Below are positions 1-5,416 of a stretch of DNA of 10,476 nucleotides, piece after piece (the first letter of the stretch is position 1; the number at the start of each line of letters is the position of its first letter). This DNA comes from Oscillospiraceae bacterium. Lineage in GTDB: Bacteria; Bacillota_A; Clostridia; Oscillospirales; Oscillospiraceae. The position numbers were made by a program, and so were the translations under genes. The stretch is taken from the NCBI GenBank assembly GCA_017398105.1, contig JAFQHF010000048.1, positions 1 through 10,476 of the forward strand, written 5' to 3'. The notes beneath the pieces were generated by a model, which did no database searches, was not told the DNA's origin, and saw only the letters and a program-made list of their open reading frames with translations.

Positions 1-473
1 CAAGAAATAAGTACACCTACTACGCATCCAAGGCCAAGAAGGAAGGCTACGAGCAGATCGCTGCCCTGTTCCTGAAGACCGCTGACAACGAGAAGGAGCA
101 CGCCAAGATGTGGTTCAAGGAGCTGCACAACGGCATGCCCGGCACCGAAGTGAACCTGCTGGACGCTGCCGAGGGCGAGAACTACGAGTGGACCGACATG
201 TATGCCGGTTTTGCCGAGACCGCCGAGAAGGAAGGCTTCCCCGTACTGGCGGCAAAGTTCCGTCTGGTTGCCGCCATTGAGAAGCACCACGAAGAGCGTT
301 ACCGCGCACTGCTGAAGAATGTGGAAACCGCTCAGGTCTTCGAGAAGAGCGAAGTCAAGGTCTGGGAGTGCCGCAACTGCGGTCACATCATCGTCGGCAC
401 CGCTGCTCCCGAGGTCTGCCCCACCTGCGACCATCCCAAGGCTTACTTTGAGATCAACGCACAGAACTACTAA
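1..473 (+). CDS. rbr: Rubrerythrin, 5' end outside window
   Basis: Non-haem diiron peroxidase of the anaerobic oxidative-stress response: it reduces hydrogen peroxide to water in the cytoplasm with electrons passed through its rubredoxin domain. The frame is open from base 3, giving 156 residues; family members are usually about 180-195 aa, so roughly the first 25-40 residues lie upstream. Visible in order: the second half of the ferritin-like four-helix bundle, with iron-ligand type E-x-x-H segments (NEKEHAKMW, then EKHHEERY), and a C-terminal rubredoxin-like zinc/iron knuckle with CRNCG and CPTCDH about 30 residues before the end (Cys-x2-Cys ... Cys-x2-Cys). It ends [10 protein letters not shown] perfect palindromic terminator follows 9 nt after the stop, so it is the last gene of its transcript. 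The family call is secure; the promoter and true start are not visible. Confidence 0.95.
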   Translation, partial: RNKYTYYASKAKKEGYEQIAALFLKTADNEKEHAKMWFKELHNGMPGTEVNLLDAAEGENYEWTDMYAGFAETAEKEGFPVLAAKFRLVAAIEKHHEERYRALLKNVETAQVFEKSEVKVWECRNCGHIIVGTAAPEVCPTCDHPKAYFEINAQNY

Positions 474-482
474 GCATATGCC

Positions 483-515
483 AAGCGCCGCGGCTGCAGC
501 CGCGGCGCTTTCTTT
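483..515 (+). terminator. Rho-independent terminator of rubrerythrin
   Basis: A perfect 28-nt GC-rich palindrome spans 483-510 (left arm AAGCGCCGCGGCTG), followed by TCTTTGATTTT. It starts 9 nt after the rubrerythrin stop codon. The T-tract is short and interrupted, but the stem is very strong. Confidence 0.8.
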
Positions 516-564
516 GATTTTGACTGTGTAAACAATCGTTTAGCTAACAGGTACTATACGCCAT

Positions 565-766
565 TGTAGGGCGGGGTCATATAAATTTTTTGTATGATTG
601 CCCCCGGCAATCATCAGTATTACAGATTCGCTGCGCGGAGCACCACCCCGCCGAGCAGCTTACGAAACTGCCGTGGTAAAAAACGGCGCAAAATGTAACA
701 AATACAATCATACCATCCGCGGCAATCCTCGATAGTGGGTCGGCGGGGTCATGACCCCGCCCTACA
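565..766. repeat. Palindrome-bounded intergenic repeat, copy A (202 bp)
   Basis: It begins TGTAGGGCGGGGTCAT (left module, second half lost to AT-rich sequence) and ends with an intact 20-bp palindrome at 742-761, GGCGGGGTCATGACCCCGCC, followed by CTACA. Bases 730-766 match 7228-7264 of copy D at 36 of 37 positions, and an inner block (about 663-700, with GGTAAAAAACGGCGCA and AATGTAAC) matches 7162-7198. It fills most of the gap between the converging rubrerythrin and pta genes; I see no gene in this gap. Confidence 0.8.
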
Positions 767-809
767 GATATGGTGCAATGAACGACAATTTTTCATGCGG
801 TTATCACCG

Positions 810-839
810 AAAAAAGTGCCGGCCCTGAGGGGCCGGCAC
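810..839 (-). terminator. Rho-independent terminator of pta
   Basis: On the minus strand a 10-bp stem, GTGCCGGCCC / GGGCCGGCAC, with a 4-nt loop is followed directly by TTTTTT (bases 815-810). It starts 22 nt after the pta stop codon. Confidence 0.9.
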
Positions 840-861
840 AAACTTGTTTCAGTAAGGCAAA

Positions 862-1860
862 TTACACCATTGCAGCGGTGATGATGGCCATCTTGTAGAC
901 TTCCTCAGCATTGCAGCCGCGGGACAGGTCGTTGATGGGAGCAGCCAGACCCTGCAGGATGGGGCCCAGAGCTTCGTAGCCGCCCAGACGCTGTGCGATC
1001 TTGTAGCCGATGTTGCCTGCCTCGATGGTGGGGAAGATGAAGGTGTTGGCGTAGCCTGCAACAGGGGAGCCGGGGAACTTCAGCTGGCCGACCTCGGGAG
1101 CGACAGCTGCGTCGAACTGCATCTCGCCGTCGATAGCCAGTTCGGGAGCCATTTCCTTGGCAACAGCGGTAGCATCGTGGGACAGCTTCACAGTGCCGCC
1201 CTTGCCGGAGCCGTTGGTGGAGAAGCTCAGCATGGCGACCTTGGGGTCGATGCCGAAGACCTTAGCGGTGTTGGCAGTCTCGATGGCAACCTCAGCCAGC
1301 TTCTGAGCAGCGGACAGAACAACGTTGCCTTCCTTATCCAGGGAATCTTCGTAGCCCAGGTTGATGGCGCAGTCACCCATAGCCAGCTTCTCTTCGCCGC
1401 GAACCATGATGAAGCAGGAGGAGACCAGATGGGAGCCCTTCTTGGTCTTGACGATCTGCAGAGCGGGACGGACGGTGTCAGCGGTGGAGTAGGTAGCGCC
1501 GCCCAGCAGGGAGTCAGCGTAGCCCATCTTCACCAGCATGGTGCCGAAGTAGTTGCCCTTGGACAGAGCCTTACGGCAGTCCTCAGCGGACATCTTGCCC
1601 TTACGCAGCTCAACCATCTTCTCGACCATGGCGTCCATGCCTTCGTAGGTGGCGGGGTCCAGGATCTCAACACCTTCGATGTCGAAGCCGCCCTTGGCAG
1701 CGTTGGCCTTGACTTCGTCGACGTTGCCGACCAGGATGACCTTCAGGAAGCCGTCAGCCTTCAGACGGGCGGTAGCTTCCAGAATACGGGCGTCGTGACC
1801 CTCGGTGAAAACGATGGAACGGGGATTAGCCTTCAGAGTTTCGATCATTGCATTGAACAT
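862..1860 (-). CDS. pta: Phosphate acetyltransferase
   Basis: Phosphotransacetylase converts acetyl-CoA plus phosphate to acetyl phosphate plus CoA, the cytoplasmic entry to acetate formation (or acetate activation in reverse). The protein has 332 aa, the usual length of the single-domain Pta form without the N-terminal DRTGG regulatory half. Family segments are in order: IVFTEGHDARILEA near the N-terminus, STADTVRPALQIVKT, GDCAINLGYED, SFSTNGSGKG, DGEMQFDAAVAPEVG, AGNIGYKIAQRLGG and the C-terminal NDLSRGC, whose Ser313-Arg314 correspond to the CoA/phosphate-site Ser-Arg of characterised Pta enzymes. The ATG at 1860 is preceded by GGAGG with an 11-nt gap. It has its own promoter and terminator, so it is monocistronic here; the usual partner ackA (acetate kinase) is not in the window. 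Phosphate butyryltransferase is a related alternative, but the C-terminal block favours Pta. Confidence 0.96.
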   Translation of the reverse strand: MFNAMIETLKANPRSIVFTEGHDARILEATARLKADGFLKVILVGNVDEVKANAAKGGFDIEGVEILDPATYEGMDAMVEKMVELRKGKMSAEDCRKALSKGNYFGTMLVKMGYADSLLGGATYSTADTVRPALQIVKTKKGSHLVSSCFIMVRGEEKLAMGDCAINLGYEDSLDKEGNVVLSAAQKLAEVAIETANTAKVFGIDPKVAMLSFSTNGSGKGGTVKLSHDATAVAKEMAPELAIDGEMQFDAAVAPEVGQLKFPGSPVAGYANTFIFPTIEAGNIGYKIAQRLGGYEALGPILQGLAAPINDLSRGCNAEEVYKMAIITAAMV

Positions 1861-1911
1861 AGGATATCAGTCCTCCAATTATCGGGTCTGTGCCCGTATT
1901 TTTACAGGTTA

Positions 1912-1940
1912 ATTATATATCACTTTATCCAAAGGTGCAA
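1912..1940 (-). promoter_or_regulatory. pta promoter
   Basis: On the minus strand, -35 TTGCAC (1940-1935), 17-bp spacer, -10 TATAAT (1917-1912). The predicted start near 1905 gives a leader of about 45 nt that contains a small CGGG/CCCG hairpin (1883-1896) just upstream of the GGAGG ribosome binding site. Confidence 0.75.
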
Positions 1941-1986
1941 TACCTTTTTTTACAGTGTTTGGCAAAATTCACTGTTTGTGAACAAT

Positions 1987-2121
1987 TGTAGGGAGGATTT
2001 CCAATCCGCCCCCGGGGAAGAAAGGTTTGGACGGTGTGCGCTTTGAAGAAACTTCCTTTTTTGGGAAAGAAATGCATATGTTTTTCGGTAATTCCGGGCG
2101 GTCTGGAAAACCGCTCCTACA
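1987..2121. repeat. Palindrome-bounded intergenic repeat, copy B (135 bp)
   Basis: Left module 1987-2012 begins TGTAGGGAGGATTTCC and runs into AATCCGCCCC. Right module 2096-2121 is GGGCGGTCTGG..ACCGCTCCTACA. The two are imperfect inverted copies of each other, and each is partly self-complementary. The copy lies between the divergent pta and minD-like promoters and overlaps neither -35/-10 set. Same class as copy C, with more mismatches. Confidence 0.65.
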
Positions 2122-2183
2122 GGAGATATGGGGGTGTTTTGGTGATTCTGATGAAAAAACTGAAAATAATCCTTAATTTCCTC

Positions 2184-2212
2184 TTGCTTTTTGTGCGAAA
2201 TCGCTTTATAAT
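2184..2212 (+). promoter_or_regulatory. Promoter of the minD-like / MGS-like unit
   Basis: -35 TTGCTT (2184-2189), 17-bp spacer, -10 TATAAT (2207-2212). A transcript starting near 2219 would have a leader of about 28 nt before the TTG codon at 2247. This helps to exclude the in-frame ATG codons at 2151 and 2211 as the main start. Confidence 0.72.
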
Positions 2213-2232
2213 GATACCAAACTTTGGTTATT

Positions 2233-2237
2233 GGAGG
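2233..2237 (+). promoter_or_regulatory. Ribosome binding site setting a TTG start
   Basis: GGAGG lies 9 nt before TTG at 2247, the first residue of a protein whose P-loop then sits at the usual MinD distance from the N-terminus. The ATG at 2240 is in another frame and is too close to GGAGG. Confidence 0.75.
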
Positions 2238-2246
2238 CGATGGCGC

Positions 2247-2987
2247 TTGGGCGAGCTTTTTGCGGTCCTGTCCGGAAAGGGCGGAACGGGAAAGACCTCC
2301 GTCTGCGCAGGCATCGCCACGGCTCTGGCGGAGGAAGGACGGCGGGTTTTGTGCATCGATTGTGATGTGGGCCTGCGGAATCTGGATATCTCCCTGGGCC
2401 TGTCCGACAGCGGCGCCCTTTCCTTTCTGGATGTGGCGGAGGGGCATTACCCTCTGAGCCGGGCGGCTGTCCATCCCCAGTATCCGACGCTTTCCTTCCT
2501 GACGGCCCCCATGAACCGGGGGGTGGAGCAGATTGACCCGGTGCCCTTCGCGCAGATGCTTCGTCAGGCCCGGCGGGAATTTGACTATATCTTTCTGGAT
2601 GCCCCTGCGGGGGTGGATGCAGGCTTCCGCCTGGTGTCCGGCGTTGCAGACCGGTTTCTGCTGGTCACCGGTTCCGGCCCTGCCGCCGTTCGGGATGCAG
2701 CCCGGGTGGGTGACCTGCTGGAGCTGATGGGCAAACGGGATGTGCGCCTGGTGGTGAACCGGGTGGACAGGGATGTGCTCAGCACCGTGCGCATCACCAT
2801 TGACGATGTGATGGATTCTGCCGGACTGCCTTTAAGCGGCATCGTGCTGGAGGACCCCTATGTGACACTGGCGGCTTCCTTCGGCCAGCCCCTGCTCAAA
2901 TATGCCAGACGCTGCCCCGCGGCAAAGGCCTACCGGAAAATTGCAAAACGTATTCAGGGATTCCACGAACCCATAACATTACGATAA
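2247..2987 (+). CDS. MinD-family (ParA/MinD) ATPase, short form
   Basis: Deviant-Walker P-loop ATPase most similar to the septum-site protein MinD, which dimerises on ATP, binds the membrane and places division inhibitors. With the TTG start the protein has 246 aa. Visible: deviant Walker A SGKGGTGKT (9-17; signature Lys11 and catalytic Lys16), MinD-type switch I DCDVGLRNLD (38-47), and Walker B-type FLDAPAGVD (116-124; MinD usually has DSPAGIE). The end, AAKAYRKIAKRIQG (225-238), aligns with the E. coli MinD segment AGKAYADTVERLLG, which is followed there by the amphipathic membrane-targeting helix. Here only FHEPITLR follows, so that helix seems absent. No minC or minE adjoins it; an MGS-family gene follows after 37 nt, probably in the same transcript. 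Clostridial genomes often carry min genes, rodA and mgsA together, so this looks like a reduced version. A flagellar FlhG/YlxH-type or other MinD paralogue remains possible. Confidence 0.85.
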   Translation: MGELFAVLSGKGGTGKTSVCAGIATALAEEGRRVLCIDCDVGLRNLDISLGLSDSGALSFLDVAEGHYPLSRAAVHPQYPTLSFLTAPMNRGVEQIDPVPFAQMLRQARREFDYIFLDAPAGVDAGFRLVSGVADRFLLVTGSGPAAVRDAARVGDLLELMGKRDVRLVVNRVDRDVLSTVRITIDDVMDSAGLPLSGIVLEDPYVTLAASFGQPLLKYARRCPAAKAYRKIAKRIQGFHEPITLR

Positions 2988-3010
2988 ACCCTTTTATAGA
3001 TCATATATTT

Positions 3011-3016
3011 AAGGAG
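3011..3016 (+). promoter_or_regulatory. Ribosome binding site setting a GTG start
   Basis: AAGGAG ends 8 nt before GTG at 3025. Another in-frame GTG at 3016 overlaps this site and so cannot be its start. Confidence 0.8.
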
Positions 3017-3024
3017 TGACTGCT

Positions 3025-3438
3025 GTGAACATTGCATTTTTGGCGCATGACAAGAAGAAGGAACTGATGGTTCAGTTCTGCACCGCCTACAAGAGCGTTC
3101 TGCTGAAGCACAATCTCTTCGCCACCGCAACTACCGGCCGCCTGATCGCAGACAATACCGGTCTGCCCATTACCCTGCTGCTTTCTCACAAGCAGGGCGG
3201 TCATCAGCAGATCAATGCCCGCATCGCCTATAACGAAATTGACCTGGTGCTGCTGTTCACCGATCCCAACACCACCGAGCCCTGGGACGACAGCCAGATG
3301 ATCGAGACCATCCGCCATTGCGACAAGCACAATGTGCCCATCGCCACCAACCTGGCCTCCGCCGAAATGCTCATCATGGGCCTGCAGCGCGGTGATCTGG
3401 ACTGGAGAGAAATGCTGCGGAGCAAGCCCCGATTCTAA
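3025..3438 (+). CDS. Methylglyoxal synthase-family protein with altered active site
   Basis: 137-aa cytoplasmic protein of the MGS-like fold. True methylglyoxal synthase turns dihydroxyacetone phosphate into methylglyoxal plus phosphate. The GTG start gives NIAFLAHDKKKELM, the usual family N-terminus. Residues matching the E. coli phosphate pocket are present: His8-Asp9 and Lys12 (E. coli H19-D20, K23) and the ATATTG segment 33-38 (T45/T47/T48). Residues matching catalytic positions are not: the conserved SGPxGGDQQ reads SHKQGGHQQ, with His55 for G66 and His60 for catalytic D71; the PHxPD motif reads PWDDS, with Trp87 for H98 and Ser90 for D101. Asp80 (D91) remains. The frame is intact and codon use normal, so this is not an obvious pseudogene. 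It is probably cotranscribed with the MinD-like gene. The fold call is secure; MGS activity is doubtful. Confidence 0.88.
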   Translation: MNIAFLAHDKKKELMVQFCTAYKSVLLKHNLFATATTGRLIADNTGLPITLLLSHKQGGHQQINARIAYNEIDLVLLFTDPNTTEPWDDSQMIETIRHCDKHNVPIATNLASAEMLIMGLQRGDLDWREMLRSKPRF

Positions 3439-3450
3439 CTGCGTTTTTCA

Positions 3451-3484
3451 GCCGCCCGGCCAATTGGCGGGGCGGCATTTATAT
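3451..3484 (+). terminator. Terminator of the minD-like / MGS-like unit
   Basis: Stem GCCGCCC / GGGCGGC (3451-3457 with 3470-3476), one mismatch, inner GCC / GGC and loop AATT. It is followed by ATTTATATTGTTT and begins 12 nt after the stop. The stem is strong and the T-rich tail moderate. Confidence 0.7.
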
Positions 3485-3493
3485 TGTTTGCTC

Positions 3494-3793
3494 TGTATGG
3501 CGGGGTCATGATCCCGCCCCAGACTGTAGAAAAAGCCTCGCAGAGTTTTCTGCGTGAGCAGAAAATAAAGTCCAAAACCGTTTTTGACCGCGGCGCACCC
3601 CAGGGTGGCTTCTCTTGCCCTTTCAGGGCAATTCACCTTCTGTACGTGGGCGAAAACACATATCAGGCTGCAAGTGTGCGAGTTGTGTGCCGGAGGCACA
3701 CAAGGAGTGCGCGCAGCAGACTGCAAAAAACTGGCGGAAAGCCCCGAAGGGGATTTTCGACACGCTGCGGCGGGGTTTTGACCCCGCCCTACA
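3494..3793. repeat. Palindrome-bounded, hairpin-rich intergenic element, copy E (300 bp)
   Basis: Left module TGTATGGCGGGGTCATGA.. (palindrome 3499-3518, one G-T pair); right module 3769-3788, GGCGGGGTTTTGACCCCGCC followed by CTACA. Between them lie at least four stem-loops: 3537-3558 (CTCGCAGA / TCTGCGTGAG), 3615-3631 (TTGCCC TTTCA GGGCAA), 3683-3703 (TTGTGTGCC GGA GGCACACAA) and 3737-3757 (core CCCC GAA GGGG). It fills nearly all of the gap upstream of hisS, ending 8 nt before the hisS ribosome binding site. I see no gene in it. It could be a mobile repeat, a structured hisS leader, or both. Confidence 0.65.
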
Positions 3794-3814
3794 ATCACTA
3801 AAGGAGATAACATC

Positions 3815-5167
3815 ATGGAAATCATCAAGCCCCGGACGCTGTCCGGCTTCATGGAGCTGCTGCCTGCAAAGCAGATCCGTTTTGAGAAAATGACCGAAAT
3901 CCTGCGTACCACCTACGCTTCCTACGGCTTCGCCCCTCTGGATACCCCCGTCATCGAGGATGCCCAGATTTTGCTGGCCAAGGGCGGCGGTGAGACCGAG
4001 AAGCAGATCTACCGTTTCACCAAGGGCGACAGCGATCTGGCGCTGCGCTTTGACCTGACGGTGCCCCTGGCAAAGTACGTTGCCCTGCACTACAATGACC
4101 TGGCCTTCCCCTTCCGCCGGTTCCAGATCAGCAAGGTCTACCGCGGCGAGCGTGCCCAGCGTGGCCGCTTCCGGGAATTCTACCAGGCTGACATCGACAT
4201 CATCGGCGACGGCAAGCTGGATATCCTGAACGAGGCGGAAATTCCCGCCATCATCTATAAGGTCTTCAAGGGCTTCGGCCTGAGCCGGTTCCAGATCCGG
4301 GTCAACAACCGCAAGATCCTCAACGGCTTCTATGCCATGCTGGGTCTGTCTGAAAAGTCCGGTGACATTATGCGCACCGTGGACAAGCTGGACAAGATCG
4401 GCGCGGAAAAGGTCAAGGCCATTCTGCTGTCCGACTGCGGCCTGAATGATGAGCAGGCGGACGAGATCCTGAAGTTCATCGCCATCACCGGCTCCAATGC
4501 CCAGGTCATCGAAGCGCTGGAGGGCTATGTGGGCCGCAATGAGATGTTCGACCAGGGCCTGCAGGAGCTGAAGGCTGTGTGCAGCAATCTGGCTGCCTTC
4601 GGTGTGCCCGAGGCAAACTTCGCTGTGGATCTGACCATCGCAAGAGGTCTGGACTACTACACCGGCACCGTTTACGAGACCACCCTGCTGGATCATCCGG
4701 AGATCGGCTCTGTCTGCTCCGGCGGCCGCTACGACAATCTGGCCGGCTACTACATCGAAAAGCAGCTGCCCGGCGTTGGCATTTCCATCGGTCTGACCCG
4801 TCTGTTCTATGTCCTGGACGAGCAGGGCCTGCTGAATCCCGAGCTGCCCAGCGCTCCCGCAGACGCTCTGGTGCTGCCCATGGGTGAGATCGCACCTGCC
4901 ATTGCTCTGGCTGAGGAGCTGCGTTCCAATGGTCTGCGTATTCAGCTCTACGGCGAACAGAAGAAGTTCAAGCAGAAGATGGCCTACGCCAATAAGCTGG
5001 AAGTTCCCTTTGCCGTGCTGCTGGGCGAGGATGAGATCGCCGAGGGCAAGTGCTCCGTCAAGAACATGCGCACCGGCGAGCAGGTCAAGCTGACCCCTGA
5101 CGAGGCTGCCGCACACATCAAAGCATCCCTGGATGCAGGCAGCTGCGCCGTGATTCTGGAAAAGTAA
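3815..5167 (+). CDS. hisS: Histidyl-tRNA synthetase
   Basis: Class II aminoacyl-tRNA synthetase that charges tRNA-His with histidine using ATP, as a cytoplasmic dimer. 450 aa, full length. Motif 1 region around DTPVIEDA (43-50); motif 2 spanning 102-128, with the conserved R-x-E loop (YRGERAQRGRFREF); histidine-specific HisA RGLDYYTGTVYE (277-288) and HisB GGRYDNL (303-309); motif 3 GVGISIGLTRL (320-330). An anticodon-binding domain follows from about residue 348 to 440. The intact HisA/HisB motifs and this domain argue against the HisZ paralogue of histidine biosynthesis. The N-terminus (KPRTLSGFMELLP) differs from the common bacterial KGTKDILP type. ATG at 3815 has AAGGAG 8 nt upstream. The gene stands alone: aspS, which often follows hisS in Firmicutes, is absent, and a terminator comes at once. 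No promoter was found inside the upstream repeat. Confidence 0.96.
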   Translation: MEIIKPRTLSGFMELLPAKQIRFEKMTEILRTTYASYGFAPLDTPVIEDAQILLAKGGGETEKQIYRFTKGDSDLALRFDLTVPLAKYVALHYNDLAFPFRRFQISKVYRGERAQRGRFREFYQADIDIIGDGKLDILNEAEIPAIIYKVFKGFGLSRFQIRVNNRKILNGFYAMLGLSEKSGDIMRTVDKLDKIGAEKVKAILLSDCGLNDEQADEILKFIAITGSNAQVIEALEGYVGRNEMFDQGLQELKAVCSNLAAFGVPEANFAVDLTIARGLDYYTGTVYETTLLDHPEIGSVCSGGRYDNLAGYYIEKQLPGVGISIGLTRLFYVLDEQGLLNPELPSAPADALVLPMGEIAPAIALAEELRSNGLRIQLYGEQKKFKQKMAYANKLEVPFAVLLGEDEIAEGKCSVKNMRTGEQVKLTPDEAAAHIKASLDAGSCAVILEK

Positions 5168-5176
5168 GATAGTAAG

Positions 5177-5207
5177 AAGGGCCGCCCGAATTTCGGGCGG
5201 CCCTTTG
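5177..5207 (+). terminator. Rho-independent terminator of hisS
   Basis: AAGGGCCGCCCGAA pairs with TTCGGGCGGCCCTT (5177-5205) in a stem of at least 12 bp, followed by a short TTTG. It starts 9 nt after the hisS stop. Confidence 0.85.
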
Positions 5208-5217
5208 TATGCGATAT

Positions 5218-5324
5218 CGTAGGGGCGGATTTTTAATCCGCCCTCAATGTTTCGAACAGTGTGCAGTTGGTTTTTCTGCCCATGATTCGGTGGGATTAGG
5301 GCGGATTGGAAATCCGCCCCTACG
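5218..5324. repeat. Palindrome-bounded intergenic repeat, copy C (107 bp)
   Basis: Left module CGTAGGGGCGGATTTTTAAT then CCGCCC (5218-5243); right module GGGCGGATTGGAAATCCGCC then CCTACG (5299-5324). The modules are inverted copies of each other and each is self-complementary (GGCGGATT / AATCCGCC). It lies between the ends of the converging hisS and GH13 genes. Same class as copy B. Confidence 0.75.
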
Positions 5325-5354
5325 GCCTGTTTATGGCAGTTAACGATACCGGGC

Positions 5355-5371
5355 GTGGTGCTCCGCGCAGC
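5355..5371. repeat. 17-nt inverted copy of a segment of repeat A
   Basis: GTGGTGCTCCGCGCAGC is the exact reverse complement of 630-646 inside copy A. Similarity continues loosely on the 5340 side (TTAACTGCC on the minus strand against GAAACTGCC in copy A), which suggests a decayed repeat fragment just downstream of the GH13 gene. The rest of 5325-5416 holds no gene or clear terminator that I can see. Confidence 0.5.
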
Positions 5372-5416
5372 AATTTAAGTTTGGGCAGTCACGATTCCCA
5401 CCGCACCGGGCACGCA

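Noticed and set aside
1177..2046. Long open frame opposite pta
   Set aside because: It mirrors the pta codons, has no ribosome binding site and gives a low-complexity sequence; pta itself is unmistakable. The same holds for long antisense frames over hisS (3623-5116), the GH13 gene (5306-7252) and the GH36 gene (7339-9099).
3600..3640. GGGTGG at 3604-3609 as the T-box sequence of a hisS T-box leader
   Set aside because: The conserved AGGGTGGNACCGCG context, specifier loop and matching terminator/antiterminator are not present; the stretch belongs to a simple hairpin in repeat E.
3815..5167. HisZ, the ATP phosphoribosyltransferase regulatory subunit
   Set aside because: Intact HisA/HisB motifs and a C-terminal anticodon-binding domain are present and no histidine biosynthesis genes adjoin.
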